Assembly (NCBI GenBank): GCA_035524095.1
Contig: DATKPK010000134.1
Span: forward strand, 35,378-99,377
Length of the DNA: 64,000 bases
Source of the DNA: DATJUF01 sp035524095
GTDB taxonomy: Bacteria > Desulfobacterota > Binatia > Binatales > Binataceae
Reading direction: 5' to 3'
In this document: positions 60,645-64,000 of the stretch, piece after piece
Numbering within the stretch: the first letter of the stretch is position 1
How the letters are laid out: the number at the start of each line of letters is the position of its first letter
Notes under the pieces: generated by a model
Told to the model about the DNA's origin: nothing
Seen by the model: only the letters and a program-made list of their open reading frames with translations
The model's database searches: none
Program-made: the position numbers and the translations under genes

Positions 60645-62012
60645 TCAGAAGTTCACCAGTGCAACCATTATATCCGCAACGTTGGTGCCCGTCGCGCCCG
60701 TAATCACGAGATCACCAAGCCCTTTGAAAAGCCGGTAGCAGTCGTTGTCGGCCAGGATTGATCCAGCATCAAAGCCGCCTTCCGCCGCACGCGCTACCGT
60801 TGCGGGTGTCACGATCGCCCCCGCCGCATCGGTCGGACCATCGATCCCGTCAGTCCCCGCGAACATCAGCATAATTCGCCGATCGGCCGCCACCCGCGCC
60901 AGTTCAATCGCCGCCGCCAGCGCCGCCTGCTGCGATCGCCCGCCGCTTCCACTCCCCTTGACCGTCACCGCCGTCTCGCCCCCCGCGATCACTGCGATCG
61001 GCGCGTCACTCGGCAAACCCGCCAGATACCCAGCTAGCGCCCGCCCCGCCTCATCCGCTTCTCCTTCCAGATCGCGCCATCGCTCCACTCGATAGCCGAG
61101 CGCCGCCGCCGCACTCGCCGCCACCTCGACCGCCATTCGATTATCGCCCGCGATCAGATTCGTTACCCGTTCAAGGCTCGGATCATGCGGCTTTACCGTC
61201 TCCGCTATCTCGCCCGCCGCTCCCCGCTCCAGGCGGCCGCGTGCGGCCTCCGGCACCTTGCCCCACACCCGCCGCCGCTTCATCACACCTATCGCCTGAC
61301 TGAAAGTCGAAGCGTCAGCCGCCAGCGGCCCCGATCCAATCGTCCCCAAATCATTCCCGGGCACGTCCGACAAGATCACCGCGATCACCGGCACCTCCGG
61401 CCGCACCGCCCTCAGCAACCCGCCGCCTTTGATCGCCGACAGATGCTTGCGCACGATATTCAGTTCGCGGATTCCCGCCCCCGCGCGCATCAGCGCCGCC
61501 GTCACCGCTATCTTGTCTGCGAGAGTTATGCCGGTCGCCGGAGCGCACATCATCGCCGACGCCCCTCCACTGAGCGCCACGATTAGCACTTCGCCCGGTT
61601 GCGTGGCCGACGCCACCTCCAGCGCTGCAAGCGCCGCCTGCTCCGACGACGCATCCGGCAGCGGATGAGCCCCGCTCAGAATCTTCAATTCCGCTGGATA
61701 ATTAGTTACCGCCCGCGCCGCACTACCTTCTTCGACCGTGTTCTTCGGCTCGATCACCACGCCGCTGACGATGCGTTCGGCGAGCCGCACGACCGCCGCG
61801 TCCGCCATCCCGCGCGCCGCCTTCCCCACCGCGATCAGCCGTATCCCCGCCCCTTCTGCAATCGCTTCAGGCAGGCGAGTGCTGCCCGTAACTTCGCCGT
61901 CGAGCGCCCGCGCCACCACCCGCTGCGGATCCGCCGCACTCACCGCCGCCGCATAGATCCGCAGCAGATTCGCGCGAGCCAACGAGCGCGGAGATGGGAC
62001 CGGCTGCTCCAT
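60645..62012 (-). CDS. gck: glycerate 2-kinase (MOFRL family)
   Basis: Started at ATG 62012, 455 residues. An N-terminal DUF4147 domain holds AVGKAARGMADAAVVRL (about 62-78), HPLPDASSEQAALAALE and LSGGASAMMCAP (about 155-166). A C-terminal MOFRL domain holds AGGETAVTVKGSGSGGRSQQ (about 350-370). It phosphorylates glycerate to 2-phosphoglycerate in serine-cycle or glycolate metabolism. Pairing with glyA, serine to glycine steps, fits a one-carbon role, though this is inference. It is 134 bp from rpiA. Confidence 0.85.
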   Translation of the reverse strand: MEQPVPSPRSLARANLLRIYAAAVSAADPQRVVARALDGEVTGSTRLPEAIAEGAGIRLIAVGKAARGMADAAVVRLAERIVSGVVIEPKNTVEEGSAARAVTNYPAELKILSGAHPLPDASSEQAALAALEVASATQPGEVLIVALSGGASAMMCAPATGITLADKIAVTAALMRAGAGIRELNIVRKHLSAIKGGGLLRAVRPEVPVIAVILSDVPGNDLGTIGSGPLAADASTFSQAIGVMKRRRVWGKVPEAARGRLERGAAGEIAETVKPHDPSLERVTNLIAGDNRMAVEVAASAAAALGYRVERWRDLEGEADEAGRALAGYLAGLPSDAPIAVIAGGETAVTVKGSGSGGRSQQAALAAAIELARVAADRRIMLMFAGTDGIDGPTDAAGAIVTPATVARAAEGGFDAGSILADNDCYRLFKGLGDLVITGATGTNVADIMVALVNF

Positions 62013-62146
62013 TAGGCACAAGCGTAACGCAGGCCCCGCTGCTTTGCAGCAACGCCTCGCGATCACGCGATCGCTGCCGCTCTTAGCTGGCTAAAACTAT
62101 GTTGGAGGAGGAGATTCCCTTCGATTAGCTGTATATGCCGCCGGCC

Positions 62147-62839
62147 TCAATCGCGACGCTTCAGCGTCTTGACCTTGCCGTTCTGCGACGCCACCAGCAC
62201 CATATCGGCGATTCCTACGAACAGCCCCGTCCCCAGCACGCCTGGAATCGTTTCGATTTGACGATCAAGCTTGCCCGGATTCCGAATCGTCCCGATCTTG
62301 CAGTCAAGCACTAGGTTACCATTGTCGCTGATATATTCAGATCCATCCTTGGTCTTGCGAATCTTGGCTTCGAGTCCCAATTGCTTGATCTCACGGATCG
62401 CGAACGCGGACGCGAACGGGATCACCTCTACTGGCAAATTCCCATGCTCACCGAGCCGCTTGACCAGTTTTTCATCCCCGGCCAGGTAGTAATGCTTCTT
62501 CGACGCCACCGCCACGACTTTCTCGCGCACCAACGCGCCGCCCAGGCCTTTGATCATATTCAGGTCAGGATCGACTTCATCTGCGCCGTCGAAGACGGCA
62601 TCCAGCTTCGCCACTTCATGCAGAGTAGTCAGTTCGATTCCCAGCGATTTTGCCAGCTGATGGCTCGCCTCGGAGGTGGGCACGCCACGGATCTTGATCC
62701 CGCTCGCGCCCAGCGCGCGAATAAAGGCTGTGGCCGTGCGCCCCGTCCCCAGCCCGATCGTGGTGCCCGGCTTGACCAATTTCAGCGCCCGCTGCGCCAG
62801 TGGTTCGAGATATGTCAACGACTGCGATTTTTCTTCCAT
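62147..62839 (-). CDS. rpiA: ribose-5-phosphate isomerase A
   Basis: A 230-residue enzyme that interconverts ribose- and ribulose-5-phosphate. TIGLGTGRTATAFIRAL (about 26-42), VFDGADEVDPDLNMIKGLGG (about 81-100) and REKVVAVASKKHYYLAGDEK match RpiA. The catalytic Glu/Asp/Lys residues sit in these segments. ATG 62839 has GGAG upstream; a GTG three codons earlier is also open. folE is 59 bp upstream. Confidence 0.96.
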   Translation of the reverse strand: MEEKSQSLTYLEPLAQRALKLVKPGTTIGLGTGRTATAFIRALGASGIKIRGVPTSEASHQLAKSLGIELTTLHEVAKLDAVFDGADEVDPDLNMIKGLGGALVREKVVAVASKKHYYLAGDEKLVKRLGEHGNLPVEVIPFASAFAIREIKQLGLEAKIRKTKDGSEYISDNGNLVLDCKIGTIRNPGKLDRQIETIPGVLGTGLFVGIADMVLVASQNGKVKTLKRRD

Positions 62840-62898
62840 GCACTCCACTAACGCGACGCGCCGCCCACCCGCACCCCGCTTAACCTTTGGCCGAAGTC

Positions 62899-63474
62899 CT
62901 AACCTTTGCCGTTACGCAGTAGCGTCATGAATTCGTGACGCGTCTCCTGGTGCGTCCGGAACACCCCCAGCATCGCGGACGTCGTCACATACGAATTCTG
63001 CTTCTCAACCCCGCGCATGCGCATACACAGATGCTCCGCTTCCAGCACCACCGCCACCCCGAGCGGCTCGATCTCATCCATAATCGTGCGCGCAATCTGA
63101 GTCGTCAGCCGCTCCTGCACTTGCAAGCGGCGCGCAAAAATCTCCACCATCCGCGCGATTTTCGACAGCCCGACGATCTTCCGATGGGGCAAGTAGCCGA
63201 CATGCGCCTTTCCGTTGAACGGCAGGAGATGATGCTCGCAGAGCGAGTAAAAGTCGAGGTCACGGCACAGGATAATCTCTTGATAATCCTCTTCCGTGAA
63301 CAGCGCACCGTTGATCGCGACCTTCGGATCCTGCTGATAGCCGCGCGTCATATATTCCAGCGCCTGCACCACCCGATGGGGCGTGCGTATCAGCCCCTCG
63401 CGCTCCGGATTTTCACCCATATGCTGCAGCAGTGTGCGGACCGCCTGTTCGGCTGACGTCTCGTCTCGAGCCAT
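62899..63474 (-). CDS. folE: GTP cyclohydrolase I
   Basis: A 191-residue enzyme that makes dihydroneopterin triphosphate from GTP, the first step to folate. It has the zinc ligands in CEHHLLPFNGKAHVGYLP (about 79-96), LSKIARMVEIFARRLQVQER and the C-terminal His/Cys in EAEHLCMRMRGV. It is 10 bp after the MetF-like gene. Folate-linked neighbours (MetF-like here, glyA elsewhere) suggest a shared one-carbon supply. Confidence 0.96.
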   Translation of the reverse strand: MARDETSAEQAVRTLLQHMGENPEREGLIRTPHRVVQALEYMTRGYQQDPKVAINGALFTEEDYQEIILCRDLDFYSLCEHHLLPFNGKAHVGYLPHRKIVGLSKIARMVEIFARRLQVQERLTTQIARTIMDEIEPLGVAVVLEAEHLCMRMRGVEKQNSYVTTSAMLGVFRTHQETRHEFMTLLRNGKG

Positions 63475-63483
63475 ATAGCTTCC

Positions 63484-64000
63484 TCAGTTGGAATTCGCGC
63501 TTGGCGTGCGCTGGCGGCTCCATTCCGTGATCAACTCAATCGCGAGCGACGGCCCGCCGCCGCTCATAATATTAAAACCAGCCACCTCGCCCGCCAGTTC
63601 GTTCATCAGCCGGATATTATCCTCGATCGACCGCCGCCTCGTCGCCTCTTCCGACAACCCGCCGTAGCGATCGAGACTCCCATGAACCCCGCTCAGGTCC
63701 TTGATATTATCTTTCAGATACATCGCCATCGATTCGCGCTTGACCGGCAGGACGCCCAAAATCACCTTGAGCCCATATTGCCGCGCCCGCTCGATAAATG
63801 GCCTCGCGGATGCCGCCTCGAACACCGGCTGCGTGATCACGAAACGCGCACCCGCCGCAGCCTTGCGCTCGAGCAGGTCAAACTCCTTCGCCGCATCCTT
63901 CCGGTTCGGATTCCCGACCACTCCCGCCACCAGCCGTGGCAATGTCTTGAGCAACCGCTTGCCCTCGCCGGTATCGCCTCGGTTCAGCCCCGCGATCATC
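63484..64000 (-). CDS. methylenetetrahydrofolate reductase-like protein (partial, N-terminus beyond window)
   Basis: At least 172 residues, open at the right edge. LNRGDTGEGKRLLKTLPRL (about 4-22) and GVVGNPNRKDAAKEFDLLERK, ARFVITQPVFEAAS and GLKVILGVLPVKRESMAMYL fit the FAD-dependent MTHFR barrel, especially the C-terminal half of the bifunctional homocysteine S-methyltransferase/MTHFR (YitJ-like) proteins, where NRG-x-D follows the Hcy domain. The end SGGGPSLAIELITEW is typical. It reduces methylene-THF to methyl-THF, or acts with homocysteine methylation. folE follows by 10 bp. Confidence 0.85.
   Translation of the reverse strand, partial: MIAGLNRGDTGEGKRLLKTLPRLVAGVVGNPNRKDAAKEFDLLERKAAAGARFVITQPVFEAASARPFIERARQYGLKVILGVLPVKRESMAMYLKDNIKDLSGVHGSLDRYGGLSEEATRRRSIEDNIRLMNELAGEVAGFNIMSGGGPSLAIELITEWSRQRTPSANSN

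Noticed and set aside
1..64000. tRNA, rRNA, CRISPR arrays, insertion sequences, prophage
   Set aside because: No regularly spaced repeats, transposase motifs or tRNA-like T-loop/acceptor patterns were found by eye; a dedicated scan could still reveal a tRNA.

Overview
The window is GC-rich, gene-dense bacterial chromosome with no insertion sequence, prophage, CRISPR array, rRNA or tRNA that I could recognise. It comes from a Gram-negative organism: there is an LPS-assembly lipoprotein (lptE), lipobox proteins, a HlyD-type periplasmic adaptor and ArnT-like lipid-linked glycosyltransferases. The order yceD-rpmF-plsX-fabD-acpP-nrdR-ribD-ribBA-nusB, a sigma-54-type regulator, a Tad pilus set, class III PHA synthase and an Amidohydro_2 enzyme suggest a lineage near the former Deltaproteobacteria. 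An uncultivated group such as Candidatus Binatota is possible, but that placement is inference only.

Layout, left half. 1-8.7 kb: a methyltransferase cut by the window edge, an orphan HlyD/YtcA export pair, an amidohydrolase, a secreted cytochrome c, a GIY-YIG-like orphan, glyA, an FAD oxidoreductase and a LysM-like lipoprotein. 8.9-14.8 kb: envelope glycan genes (uppP and two GT-C glycosyltransferases) around a CDGSH iron-sulfur protein, with three consecutive hairpins filling a convergent gap, then a GST-like protein. 14.8-19.1 kb: sirtuin, two overlapping alpha/beta hydrolases, a TPR protein and a lipoprotein with an internal duplication. 19.4-23.2 kb: a metallophosphoesterase paired with an unknown protein, then a sigma/anti-sigma/periplasmic-sensor operon. 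23.4-27.4 kb: mocA-like and xdhC molybdenum-enzyme maturation genes, an AAA+ regulator and a peroxiredoxin.

27.5-32.8 kb is a partial Tad (Flp) pilus locus: flp, cpaE/tadZ, a small lipoprotein, cpaF/tadA, tadB, tadC. The secretin, CpaB, prepilin peptidase and TadE/F pseudopilins are not here. 33.3-35.1 kb encodes a large secreted Asp-box protein flanked by two gene-free stretches of about 0.5 kb. 36-42 kb holds carbon-storage and acyl-CoA genes: enoyl-CoA hydratase, lipase-like hydrolase, phasin-like protein, phaC and phaE, with a divergent Crp/Fnr regulator and another hydrolase. 42-47 kb: DUF2156 protein, rpsT, PPK2 and a DUF4153 membrane protein.

47-64 kb is a long minus-strand housekeeping block: holA, lptE, nusB, ribBA, ribD, nrdR, acpP, fabD, plsX, rpmF, yceD, nth, glpD, a sulfite-oxidase-like protein, an isocitrate/isopropylmalate dehydrogenase, glycerate kinase, rpiA, folE and the end of a MetF-like gene. 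Compared with the order common in delta-proteobacteria, fabH, fabG, fabF, ribE and ribH are missing from their usual places. PHA (phaC/phaE/phasin) and polyphosphate (PPK2) genes together point to a reserve-storing lifestyle.
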